A DNA stretch of 12,123 bases from Nanobdellota archaeon. GTDB lineage: Archaea; Nanobdellota; Nanobdellia; Woesearchaeales; GW2011-AR15. The position numbers and the translations under genes are program-made. Location: assembly GCA_018815145.1 (NCBI GenBank), contig JAHIYL010000264.1:1-12123 (forward strand), in the 5' to 3' direction. The number at the start of each line of letters is the position of its first letter. Position 1 is the stretch's first letter. Shown piece by piece: positions 1-6,982 of this stretch. The notes under the pieces are model-generated. The model was given only the letters and a program-made list of their open reading frames with translations, had not been told where the DNA came from and searched no databases.

Positions 1-306
1 ATCAACTACTGTTATGACAGCAGAAAGAATTATATCTGTGAGACAGGCAATCCAAATATCCTGGATTGCTGCGATTACGCTGATCAGGTGATAAGAAATT
101 CGCTTTCTGCGACATTTGATGATTGGAAGCATAGCTATAGGTTAACCCTCAGAAAAGGAAACGATATCAGGATACCTATAAATGGTGCCCAATTGTTCAC
201 CAATGATCCCCTATGCACGGGAGCAAGTGAAAAAGAGCAGCCCGGATTTTTTTATCTTCCGGGAAGCCCTCCAATCATAATCAAGATGGAACTCTGCAAA
301 GTCTGA
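1..306 (+). CDS. C-terminal part of an unrecognised cysteine-containing protein
   Basis: Frame 1 is open from the first base to a TGA at 304-306, giving the last 101 residues of a protein that begins outside the window. An internal GTG at 88 could act as a start, but the open frame upstream reads as ordinary protein, so this is taken as a truncated larger gene. Six cysteines are present (fragment residues 4, 13, 23, 24, 72 and 99). The end is rich in Gly, Pro and beta-branched residues and closes with the strand-like IIIKMELCKV. Paired cysteines and a beta-rich end would suit a secreted or surface protein, which is an inference. No transmembrane segment or sorting signal is visible in this part. 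I do not recognise the family. Confidence 0.6.
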   Translation: MNYCYDSRKNYICETGNPNILDCCDYADQVIRNSLSATFDDWKHSYRLTLRKGNDIRIPINGAQLFTNDPLCTGASEKEQPGFFYLPGSPPIIIKMELCKV

Positions 307-320
307 AAAAGATTTAAATA
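305..320 (+). promoter_or_regulatory. BRE/TATA promoter of the serine operon
   Basis: An A-rich BRE-like stretch (AAAAAG) runs directly into a TATA box, TTTAAATA at 313-320, just after the stop of the upstream gene. Archaeal transcription usually starts about 26-27 bp after the TATA centre, which predicts a start near 343-345. That is exactly where the mini-ORF ATG at 345 lies. This is the only convincing promoter seen ahead of serB. Confidence 0.6.
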
Positions 321-344
321 TAACCTTTCATTTACTTCTGTTCC

Positions 345-389
345 ATGAGATGTATTGTTAATGAACCGTCTTCTTCGTGTTCGAGGTAG
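345..389 (+). CDS. Possible serine-rich leader peptide (14 codons)
   Basis: The ATG at 345 lies about 28 bp after the TATA centre, so a transcript from that promoter would begin at or next to this codon. The mini-ORF reads MRCIVNEPSSSCSR and stops at TAG 387-389. Four of its last six residues are serine (codons TCT TCT TCG and TCG), and it precedes a serine-biosynthesis/SerRS operon. That is what a leader peptide sensing charged tRNA-Ser would look like. No clear terminator or antiterminator pair follows, and peptide-based attenuation is not well established in archaea. A second, overlapping 25-codon ORF (361-438) competes for the same region. The call is speculative. Confidence 0.3.
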   Translation: MRCIVNEPSSSCSR

Positions 390-449
390 AAATACCTTTC
401 AGTGTTCTCTAATACATTCTTTCTTTAAGCAAGTGTGATGGTGCCTGAA

Positions 450-1118
450 ATGGATAGATATAATAAAATCATTGATGAAATCGGAATTTGGATCTTTGAC
501 TGCGACAGCACTCTCTCAGCAATCGAGGGGATTGATGAGCTGGCCGGTCTGAGAGGCAAAAAACATGAGATAGAATCTTTGACCAAAAAAGCAATGGAAG
601 GAACTGTTCTTTTAGAAGAAGTATTTGAAAAAAGGCTCCGGATAATCAGCCCAACCAAAAAGGATGTGGCTGTTGTCGGTAAATTATATGTGCAGAACAG
701 GACGCATGACACTGAAAAGACAATAAAGATCCTTCAGGAGAAGGGGAAAGAAATATTCATCGTAAGCGGCGGCTATACACAGGCAGTTATGGAACTTGCT
801 AAGTACTATGGCATACCTGATGAGAATGTCTTTGCAGTTAATCTTTTTTTTGATGATAATGGCAATTATGCCGGCTTTGATAAGGAGAGCATGCTTGCCC
901 GCTCGATGGGAAAGATCACCATTGTGAATCGTCTGAAGAAAAGAGCTCGCGGCAAAAAGATATGCTTTGTCGGAGATGGTGCATCGGATCTTGAAGTTAA
1001 GGAGCATGTTGATCTGTTCATAGGATACGGAAAAGTGACAGTCAGAGAAAAGGTGAAGGAAAATGCTGATATCTTTATAGAGCATACTGATCTAAATGAA
1101 ATCTTGAAAAATAGGTGA
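450..1118 (+). CDS. serB: Phosphoserine phosphatase, HAD superfamily (eukaryote-like SerB)
   Basis: Catalyses the last step of serine synthesis, phosphoserine to serine plus phosphate, in the cytoplasm. HAD motif I is FDCDSTL (nucleophile D17 and acid D19, counted from the ATG at 450). Motif II is IVSGGY (S106), K155 fits motif III, and motif IV is GDGASD (D176, D180). The blocks EGIDELA after motif I, VFEKRLRIISP in the cap region, NVFAVNLFFDDNGNYAGFD and LFIGYG resemble the animal/plant phosphoserine phosphatase more than typical short prokaryotic SerB. Its length of 222 residues is normal. GTG 435 and ATG 438 are possible in-frame starts; ATG 450 is preferred because a GGTG at 440-443 sits 6 nt before it. 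It is the first gene of the operon, and its TGA lies inside the ribosome site of the next gene. Confidence 0.9.
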   Translation: MDRYNKIIDEIGIWIFDCDSTLSAIEGIDELAGLRGKKHEIESLTKKAMEGTVLLEEVFEKRLRIISPTKKDVAVVGKLYVQNRTHDTEKTIKILQEKGKEIFIVSGGYTQAVMELAKYYGIPDENVFAVNLFFDDNGNYAGFDKESMLARSMGKITIVNRLKKRARGKKICFVGDGASDLEVKEHVDLFIGYGKVTVREKVKENADIFIEHTDLNEILKNR

Positions 1119-1119
1119 T
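1114..1119 (+). promoter_or_regulatory. Shine-Dalgarno site of the aminotransferase gene
   Basis: GGTGAT, complementary to the usual archaeal 16S rRNA 3' end, lies 6 nt before ATG 1126. It overlaps the serB stop codon (1116-1118), which suggests translational coupling. The site abuts the alternative ATG at 1120 directly, so ATG 1126 is the better start. Confidence 0.6.
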
Positions 1120-1125
1120 ATGAAA

Positions 1126-2208
1126 ATGCACAAAAAATTATTCATTCCAGGACCAATAGAAGTGAAAAAGGAGATCCTTGATGAGATGTCAAGGCCTATG
1201 ATAGGGCACAGGAGCAGGGATTTCATGGATATGTTCAGTTCCACTAAAGAGAAGCTGAAGAGGCTGTTCAACACAGATAATGTTGTTTTCATATCTACTT
1301 CATCAGGTACAGGCCTCTGGGAAGCTGCTGCAAGAAATTGCATAGAAAAGAGATGCCTCTGTCTGGTCAATGGTGCTTTCAGTGACAGATGGCATAAGGT
1401 TGTCCTTGCATGCGGAAAAGAGGCAGACAAATATGAGGTTGAATTGGGTCAGGCAAATAAGCCGGATGAGCTTGAAAAGAGACTTATGACCGGAAAATAT
1501 GATGCGGTGACAGTTGTGCATAACGAGACTTCAACAGGAGTCATGAATCCGCTTGATGATATTGCAGAGGTCATGAGAAAATATCCAGAAGTGAGCTTTT
1601 TGGTTGATGCAGTCAGTTCGCTTGCCGGCATGAAGATCGAAGTTGACAAGCTGGGAATCGATGTATGCCTTGCAAGTTCGCAGAAAGCCCTTGGTCTTCC
1701 ACCGGGAATCAGTGTCTGCAGTGTTAGCAAAAAAGCTTTTGAGAAATCAAGAAACATCAAGGGTAAAGGATATTATTTTGATTTTGAAGTACTCTTGAAA
1801 TACTATGAAAAGGACCAGACACCCATAACTCCTTCCATCTCCCATATATTTGCTTTACACAAGCAGCTTGAGCATATGGAGATTGAAGGATATGAAAATA
1901 GGTTCAGGAGACATCTTGATATGGCAACAATTGTAAGAACATGGGCAATTGAAAACAATTTTAGCCTCTTTGCAGAGAAAGGATATGAGTCAAATACAGT
2001 GACTTGCATCAATAACAGCAGAAATATCGATGTCTCAGGACTCTGCCAAAAGCTCGAAGCAAAAGGATATGTCATATCAAATGGTTATGGCAGTCTCAAA
2101 GGAAAGACATTCAGGATTGCACATATGGCAGACATACAGAAAGAAGAGCTGAAAGAACTTTTGAGTATAATGAAGGAGATAATTGAAAATGAAAATCCTG
2201 ATAACTGA
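1126..2208 (+). CDS. Class V aminotransferase, probable phosphoserine (or serine/alanine-glyoxylate) transaminase
   Basis: PLP enzyme of aspartate-aminotransferase fold type I, class V, most like the alanine-glyoxylate/serine-pyruvate group. Visible landmarks are the N-terminal FIPGPIEV with IGHRS, the glycine-rich SSGTGLWEAA that holds the cofactor phosphate, the PLP-ring aspartate D161 in LVDAVSS, the Schiff-base lysine K187 in SSQKALGLPPG, and a C-terminal FRIAHM arginine (about R330) that normally binds the substrate carboxylate. The length is 360 residues, normal for the family. No separate SerC is present and the gene sits between serB and serA, so the likely reaction is 3-phosphohydroxypyruvate plus an amino donor to phosphoserine. 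Broad-specificity enzymes of this class are reported to do this in methanococci. Its 3' end overlaps serA by 20 bp. The substrate assignment rests on context. Confidence 0.85.
   Translation: MHKKLFIPGPIEVKKEILDEMSRPMIGHRSRDFMDMFSSTKEKLKRLFNTDNVVFISTSSGTGLWEAAARNCIEKRCLCLVNGAFSDRWHKVVLACGKEADKYEVELGQANKPDELEKRLMTGKYDAVTVVHNETSTGVMNPLDDIAEVMRKYPEVSFLVDAVSSLAGMKIEVDKLGIDVCLASSQKALGLPPGISVCSVSKKAFEKSRNIKGKGYYFDFEVLLKYYEKDQTPITPSISHIFALHKQLEHMEIEGYENRFRRHLDMATIVRTWAIENNFSLFAEKGYESNTVTCINNSRNIDVSGLCQKLEAKGYVISNGYGSLKGKTFRIAHMADIQKEELKELLSIMKEIIENENPDN
2175..2178 (+). promoter_or_regulatory. Shine-Dalgarno site that decides the serA start
   Basis: GGAG lies inside the end of the aminotransferase gene, 10 nt before ATG 2189. 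An in-frame TTG at 2183 is only 4 nt away, so ATG 2189 is the better start. Confidence 0.5.
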
Positions 2209-3766
2209 ACAGATTGATGAAAAAGGAGCAGATATTCTTAGAAAAGAAGGCTTTTCTGTGAATATTGATCTGGATCTGGATAAAGAAGGTCTTAAAAAGG
2301 CAATAGGCGAATATGATGGATTGATTGTCAGGAGCAAGACAAAGATCGATAAGGAAATCATCGACGCTGCAGAAAGGCTGAAAGTGATAGGGAGAGCGGG
2401 TTCAGGAGTAGACAATATTGATCTTGATGCAGCAACAAAAAAAGGGATTTTTGTCACTAATTGTCCGGGAGGAAATACACTGTCAGCTGCAGAACATACT
2501 ATTGCAATGCTCATGTCTTTGGCAAGAAACATTCCTCAATCCTATGAATCCATGAGGAATGGCAGATGGGACAAGAAAAAATATGTCGGGACAGAGCTCA
2601 ATGGCAAGACTCTTGGTGTTCTGGGACTTGGAAAAATTGGGCTTTCTGTTGCAAAAAGATGCAGTGCATTCGGCATGAAGATAATTGCCTATGATCCATT
2701 CATCAGCAAAGAGATAGCTGATGAACATTCTATTGAGCTCAAAAAAATGGATGATGTCCTTTCAGATTCAGATTTTATTACACTTCATTTGCCTCTGTCA
2801 AACGAGACTAGGAAAATGATAGGCCAGAGACAGTTTGAGCTGATGAAGCCTGATGCACGAATAATCAACTGCGCCAGAGGAGGAATAATTGATGAAAAAT
2901 CCCTCTATGACGCATTAAAAAATAAGAGGATTGCAGGTGCTGCATTGGATGTGTTTGAGAAAGAGCCCTGTACTGACAGCCCGCTTTTTGAATTGGAGAA
3001 CGTGATATTTACACCGCATCTGGGAGCAAGCACAGTTGAGGCAGTGGAGCAGGTATCACAAAAGATTTCTGAAAATATTGTCGGTATACTTAAAGAAAAT
3101 GATTTTGCAAATGTTGTCAATCCGGGAATGGCAGAGATTACTCTTCCGGACATCCTTAAACCATATGCAGATCTGGCTGAAAAAATTGGAAAGATCCAAA
3201 AACAGCTTGTGAAAGAATACGTAAGCGGCATTGAAATAGTCACGTCGGGTTCATTGAATGAGTATTCCAAGGTATTGTCGTTGTATGTATTGATGGGCAT
3301 CTTGGAGAACACAGTGGATGACAAAGTAAATCTTGTGAATGCGCAACGGATTGCTGAAGAGAAAGGAATATGCATAACCCAGACTCAAAAATATCAGTGG
3401 TCAAGTTTTCAGGATTCAATAACAGTCAAGATCATGGCAAAAAACTCTGCAAATGTCGTCAAAGGGACTGTATTTGGAGACAAGTACCTGAGAATCATCA
3501 GGATCAATGAGTTCATGCTTGATTTTTATCCTGAGAAGGTCATACTCCTGATCATGAACCAAGATGTGCCCGGAGTAATTGGAAAGATAGGTACCATATT
3601 GGGAGAGAGTGGGATAAACATAGTAGAATGGAGGACAGGCAGATCAGAACAAAAAGGCATTGCCTTAGCTGCTGTGAATCTGGATATGCGGGTCGGTGGG
3701 GAAATTTTGGAAAAAATTAATAATCTGAAAGAGGTTCTAAGTATAGATCAGATAATATTGGATTGA
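2189..3766 (+). CDS. serA: D-3-phosphoglycerate dehydrogenase, long ACT-containing type
   Basis: First step of the phosphorylated serine pathway: 3-phosphoglycerate plus NAD+ to 3-phosphohydroxypyruvate. The 525 residues show the long SerA layout. A substrate-binding half (about 1-95, with SGVDNIDLDAA) and a Rossmann NAD domain (about 96-295, with LGLGKIG near 145-151) form the catalytic core. The catalytic trio is R230 in NCARGG, E259 in FEKEP and H277 in TPHLGAST. An intervening serine-binding-type domain covers about 310-440. A C-terminal ACT domain (about 448-525) contains DVPGVIGKIGTILGESGINI. In other long SerA enzymes such domains mediate serine feedback; that is known for the family but not shown here. 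It overlaps the aminotransferase by 20 bp and lies 35 bp before serS. Confidence 0.95.
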   Translation: MKILITEQIDEKGADILRKEGFSVNIDLDLDKEGLKKAIGEYDGLIVRSKTKIDKEIIDAAERLKVIGRAGSGVDNIDLDAATKKGIFVTNCPGGNTLSAAEHTIAMLMSLARNIPQSYESMRNGRWDKKKYVGTELNGKTLGVLGLGKIGLSVAKRCSAFGMKIIAYDPFISKEIADEHSIELKKMDDVLSDSDFITLHLPLSNETRKMIGQRQFELMKPDARIINCARGGIIDEKSLYDALKNKRIAGAALDVFEKEPCTDSPLFELENVIFTPHLGASTVEAVEQVSQKISENIVGILKENDFANVVNPGMAEITLPDILKPYADLAEKIGKIQKQLVKEYVSGIEIVTSGSLNEYSKVLSLYVLMGILENTVDDKVNLVNAQRIAEEKGICITQTQKYQWSSFQDSITVKIMAKNSANVVKGTVFGDKYLRIIRINEFMLDFYPEKVILLIMNQDVPGVIGKIGTILGESGINIVEWRTGRSEQKGIALAAVNLDMRVGGEILEKINNLKEVLSIDQIILD

Positions 3767-3790
3767 AAACAGATGATTTTACATGAAACA

Positions 3791-3796
3791 GGTGAT
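3791..3796 (+). promoter_or_regulatory. Shine-Dalgarno site of serS
   Basis: GGTGAT lies 5 nt before ATG 3802 in the 35-bp gap after serA. The gap shows neither a TATA box nor a T tract, so serS is read as part of the same transcript. Confidence 0.6.
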
Positions 3797-3801
3797 AAAG
3801 C

Positions 3802-5070
3802 ATGCTTGATATAAGACAAATAAGAGAAAATCCTGATGCAGTGATAAAAGACCTTGAGAAGAGGGATGCTCCGGAAATGCGGTCTAAACTAGACAACGTG
3901 ATAGAACTGGATAGACGATGGAGGGACGCAAAAGCAGAGGTAGAGAAACTGAAACACTATAGGAATAAGGTCACCAAAGAGATATCTCAGCTGAAAAAAG
4001 ACGGCAAAGATATCTCTGAAAAATTGAAGCTGATGAAAGAGATTCCTGAAAAGATAAAGAAGCTTGATGAAGAGAGCATAGGCCTCAAAGAACAGGTGGA
4101 TGAGATAATGATGATCCTTCCAAACATCCTGCATGAATCTGTTCCGATAGGTCTTGATGATTCAGAGAACGTGGTTGCAAAGACCCATGGGAAAATACCA
4201 AAGTTTGATTTTAAGCTCAAAAGCCATGTTGACCTTGTCAAGGAGAGGGATTTTGCTGATATTGAAAAGGCAGGGGAAGTCAGCGGAAGCAGGTTTTATT
4301 ATCTTAAGAGAGAACTTGTGCTTCTTGATTCAGCTCTCCAGAAATTTGCGCTTGATATATTGCACAAGAAAGGATACATATTGATGGAGCCGCCGTTCAT
4401 GCTGAGAAGAAAACCATATGAAGGTGTCACCAGCCTTGGAGATTTTGAAGATGTGATGTACAAGATAGAAGGAGAAGATCTCTACCTCATCGCTACCTCA
4501 GAGCACCCTATCGGAGCCTATCACCTGAATGAAGTTCTTGACTCTGCAAAGCTTCCACTGAAATATGCAGGGATATCTCCGTGCTTCAGAAAAGAAGCGG
4601 GCAGCCATGGGAAAGACACCAAAGGTATATTCAGGGTGCATCATTTCAACAAAATCGAGCAGTTCATATTCTGCAGGCCTGAGGAATCCTGGGATCTTCA
4701 TGAAGAGCTCATCGCCAATGCAGAGGAGATATTCCAATTGCTTGAACTTCCATACAGGATCGTAAATGTGTGCACAGGCGACATGGGAGGGATTGCAGCA
4801 AAAAAATATGATCTTGAAGTATGGATGCCTGTGCAGCAGGCTTACAGAGAAGCAGTCTCATGCTCAAACTGCACAGACTATCAGGCAAGAAGGCTCAATG
4901 TGAGGTATATCGACGGCGTAAAAAGAGAGCTTGTCCATACGCTCAATTCAACTGCAATTGCCACAACAAGGGCGCTTGTTGCAATGATGGAGAATTTTCA
5001 GGACAAGGATGGATTTATCCATATACCTAAAGCACTGCAGCCATATATGAATGGGATGAAGAAGATTTAG
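3802..5070 (+). CDS. serS: Seryl-tRNA synthetase, common (bacterial/eukaryotic/archaeal) type
   Basis: Class II aminoacyl-tRNA synthetase that activates serine with ATP and charges tRNA-Ser. Residues 1-110 form the N-terminal charged helical arm typical of SerRS, which grips the long variable arm of tRNA-Ser. The catalytic core shows motif 1 around KGYILMEPPFML (190-201), the serine-binding ATSEHP loop (231-236), motif 2 from CFRKEAGSHGKDTKG into FRVHHF (261-282), the CTGDMGG segment (324-330), and motif 3 LNSTAIATTRALVAMMEN (381-398, arginine R390). Its length of 422 residues is standard, and it is not the rare methanogen-type SerRS. It is the last gene of the serine operon, so serine production and tRNA charging are transcribed together. 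A T9 tract follows the stop. Confidence 0.97.
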   Translation: MLDIRQIRENPDAVIKDLEKRDAPEMRSKLDNVIELDRRWRDAKAEVEKLKHYRNKVTKEISQLKKDGKDISEKLKLMKEIPEKIKKLDEESIGLKEQVDEIMMILPNILHESVPIGLDDSENVVAKTHGKIPKFDFKLKSHVDLVKERDFADIEKAGEVSGSRFYYLKRELVLLDSALQKFALDILHKKGYILMEPPFMLRRKPYEGVTSLGDFEDVMYKIEGEDLYLIATSEHPIGAYHLNEVLDSAKLPLKYAGISPCFRKEAGSHGKDTKGIFRVHHFNKIEQFIFCRPEESWDLHEELIANAEEIFQLLELPYRIVNVCTGDMGGIAAKKYDLEVWMPVQQAYREAVSCSNCTDYQARRLNVRYIDGVKRELVHTLNSTAIATTRALVAMMENFQDKDGFIHIPKALQPYMNGMKKI

Positions 5071-5072
5071 AA

Positions 5073-5081
5073 TTTTTTTTT
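5073..5081 (+). terminator. T-tract terminator of the serine operon
   Basis: A run of nine T starts 3 bp after the serS stop, with no hairpin. Archaeal RNA polymerase terminates at such U tracts without a stem, and a new promoter follows 60 bp later. Confidence 0.55.
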
Positions 5082-5140
5082 GTTGCTTTATTATTTCCAT
5101 CATTATTGATTCTTGCGGTTTGAAATTTCATTTCCAATCA

Positions 5141-5154
5141 AAAAGCTTATAAAG
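5141..5154 (+). promoter_or_regulatory. BRE/TATA promoter of the ClC gene
   Basis: AAAAGCTTATAAAG gives a BRE-like A run followed by the TATA box CTTATAAA at 5146-5153. The predicted transcription start is near 5175-5178, next to TTG 5174 and GTG 5177. This suggests a leaderless start there, but those codons are in a different frame from the ClC gene (see the entry at 5177-5327). Confidence 0.6.
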
Positions 5155-5176
5155 AAGTTCCTAGCTTTTTTGGTTG

Positions 5177-5327
5177 GTGACAATTTACGCACGATATTGT
5201 TTTTCATAAGAAAATCCTGAAGAGAATTTTTAAAAATTATGTTCATCTGAAGGAATATGGTCCGCTGATTTTTTTAAGTATTGTAATAGGCATCATCGGT
5301 GCTTTAGGCTCCATAGCATTCAGGTCG
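5177..5327 (+). other. Upstream coding extension of the ClC gene without a canonical in-frame start
   Basis: Read in the ClC frame, 5181-5327 has no stop and translates as a basic segment followed by a typical first membrane helix (GPLIFLSIVIGIIGALGSIA), so the protein almost certainly starts here rather than at ATG 5328. Yet no ATG, GTG or TTG occurs in this frame between the TGA at 5178-5180 and ATG 5328. A GTG at 5177, close to the predicted transcription start, opens the next frame over and stops at TAA 5207-5209. Skipping one base within the T5 run at 5200-5204 would join it to the ClC frame. Possible explanations are a one-base assembly error, a genuine indel, +1 frameshifting, or an unusual start such as ATT 5196. 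Confidence 0.5.
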
Positions 5328-6935
5328 ATGATCAATTTCAACAAGAATCTCTTTTTCAATGTCATATTGCCAAGAATCTCGTTTTATGCAGGTGACTATA
5401 ATCTTGGAGTGATACTGCTGCCTGCATTGGGAGGATTGATTGTCGGACCCATAATATATAAATTTGCCAGAGAAGCCAAAGGACATGGTGTCCCTGAGGT
5501 CATTGAGGCAGTCCATAGAAAAGGAGGAGTGATAAGACCGGCAGTGGCTTTTGTCAAGATTCTTGTTTCGTCTGTAACTATAGGTTCAGGAGGAAGTGCC
5601 GGCAGAGAAGGACCAATTGCACAGATTGGAGCAGTATTTGGTTCAATGCTGGGAAGGATTTTTTTCAGGACTAAAAAATATGTGCGATTGATGGTTTCAT
5701 GCGGTGTTGCTGCAGGAGTAAGTGCAACATTTAATGCGCCCCTGGGCGGGGCAATCTTCGCAATGGAAGTGCTTGCTGTCGGAGGAGGCGGATTGACAAG
5801 CGCAATACCGATCCTGCTATCAGCTGTCATAGGGGATGTTGTCACAGGAGGACTGACAGGATTTGAGACTGCTTTTCTAAGCCCAAATTATATATTTTCC
5901 AATATTGGTGAGGTCCCGATTTTTATTGTTGTCGGGGTTGTGTTTGGCATATTGTCACAGATATGGTCAAAGATATTTTATAAGATTGAATATTTTTTTG
6001 ATGACTTAAGGTTTCCTGAACCATTCAAGCCTGTCCTGGGAGGAATATTGGTCGGGACAATGGGCATGTTTTTGTTTAATTACGGCATAATGGGTGTTGG
6101 TTATGAAGATATAGTTGCTGCAATAACAGGAAGACTTGGTCTGCAGATATTGCTGATGCTTGGTATCATGAAGATATTTTCAACATCATTTACAGTAGGT
6201 TCAGGAGGGTCCGGAGGAATATTTGCTCCAAGCCTGTATATAGGTGCAATGTTTGGTGCAGCAACCGGCCTGATTGCACAGTATTTTTTTCCGGCAGTTG
6301 TAAGTCAGCCGTATGCCTTTGCATTGATAGGGATGGGAGCCTTGTTTGCAGGAGCATGCAGAGCTCCTGTAACTGCATTGATAATGATTCCTGAGATGAC
6401 CGGCAACCATCAGCTGATCATCCCGATGATTATTGTCTCAACATTAAGCTATTTTGTATCTTCGATATTCTCAAAGAGCTCCATGTATCTGGTAAAACTT
6501 GAAAAAAGGGGAGTAAACATAAAGGATAGGGAAAATGTCCTTGAAGATATTCAGGTCAAAGAAGTGATGAGCAAGGACCTTGAGTATGTGCACCCGGATA
6601 CCAAAGTATCAGATATAATGGAATTGATGATGAAAAAAAGGCATCCGGGGTTTCCGGTTGTCTATCACTCAAAAAAATTCCTGGGTTTTATCACCATTTA
6701 TCGTTTGAAGGGAATCCGAAAAAAGGAAAGAGAAAATATGCTTGTCAAGGAAATTGCATATAGGGATTATCCATTTGTCTCTCCGGATGACACAGTATAT
6801 CATGCATTGAATGTTATGGTTAAGCACAATTATGGAAGAATACCTGTTTTAGTCAAGAAAAATAGGAGTTTTTATATTGAAGGAATTATCAGCAAAACAG
6901 ATGTCATAAATGCGTATGAAAAAATAATGGTATAA
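5328..6935 (+). CDS. ClC-family chloride channel/transporter with two C-terminal CBS domains
   Basis: Integral membrane protein that moves chloride or a similar anion. The coordinates use the first canonical start, but the first membrane helix lies upstream, so the true protein is longer than these 535 residues. The ion-pathway motifs are GHGVP (52-56), GSAGREGP (89-96, with the gating glutamate E94) and GSGGIFAP (294-301). The position matching the internal proton glutamate of exchangers is valine (FAMEV, V148), as in many ClC channels. GREGP argues against the fluoride-specific CLC-F branch. The cytoplasmic tail holds two CBS domains (about 408-465 and 473-533), which often bind adenine nucleotides and regulate transport. 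It is a single-gene unit with its own promoter, convergent with the polymerase homologue. Confidence 0.92.
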   Translation: MINFNKNLFFNVILPRISFYAGDYNLGVILLPALGGLIVGPIIYKFAREAKGHGVPEVIEAVHRKGGVIRPAVAFVKILVSSVTIGSGGSAGREGPIAQIGAVFGSMLGRIFFRTKKYVRLMVSCGVAAGVSATFNAPLGGAIFAMEVLAVGGGGLTSAIPILLSAVIGDVVTGGLTGFETAFLSPNYIFSNIGEVPIFIVVGVVFGILSQIWSKIFYKIEYFFDDLRFPEPFKPVLGGILVGTMGMFLFNYGIMGVGYEDIVAAITGRLGLQILLMLGIMKIFSTSFTVGSGGSGGIFAPSLYIGAMFGAATGLIAQYFFPAVVSQPYAFALIGMGALFAGACRAPVTALIMIPEMTGNHQLIIPMIIVSTLSYFVSSIFSKSSMYLVKLEKRGVNIKDRENVLEDIQVKEVMSKDLEYVHPDTKVSDIMELMMKKRHPGFPVVYHSKKFLGFITIYRLKGIRKKERENMLVKEIAYRDYPFVSPDDTVYHALNVMVKHNYGRIPVLVKKNRSFYIEGIISKTDVINAYEKIMV

Positions 6936-6982
6936 TATCCACTGCCTCCTTTTCGGTGATATATCTCCTACGGATAGATGCT

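Noticed and set aside
241..263. Perfect inverted repeat CCCGGA / TCCGGG with an 11-nt loop
   Set aside because: It lies inside the coding end of the first gene, encodes a PG...PG repeat of residues, and has no T tract after it, so it is probably codon coincidence.
361..438. A 25-codon ORF starting ATG 361 and ending just at the serB start region
   Set aside because: It overlaps the mini-ORF in another frame, has no ribosome site, is not at the predicted transcription start and its sequence resembles no protein known to me.
425..5030. Numerous open frames of 60-160 codons on the opposite strand or other frames of serB, the aminotransferase, serA and serS
   Set aside because: They are shadows of strongly recognised genes, with no ribosome sites and no recognisable protein features.
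6935..6962. Bulged hairpin (ATATC...GATAT with inner AC/GT) between the convergent ClC and PolB-homologue genes
   Set aside because: The stem is short and interrupted with no T run on either side. It could be a two-way terminator but the support is too weak to annotate.
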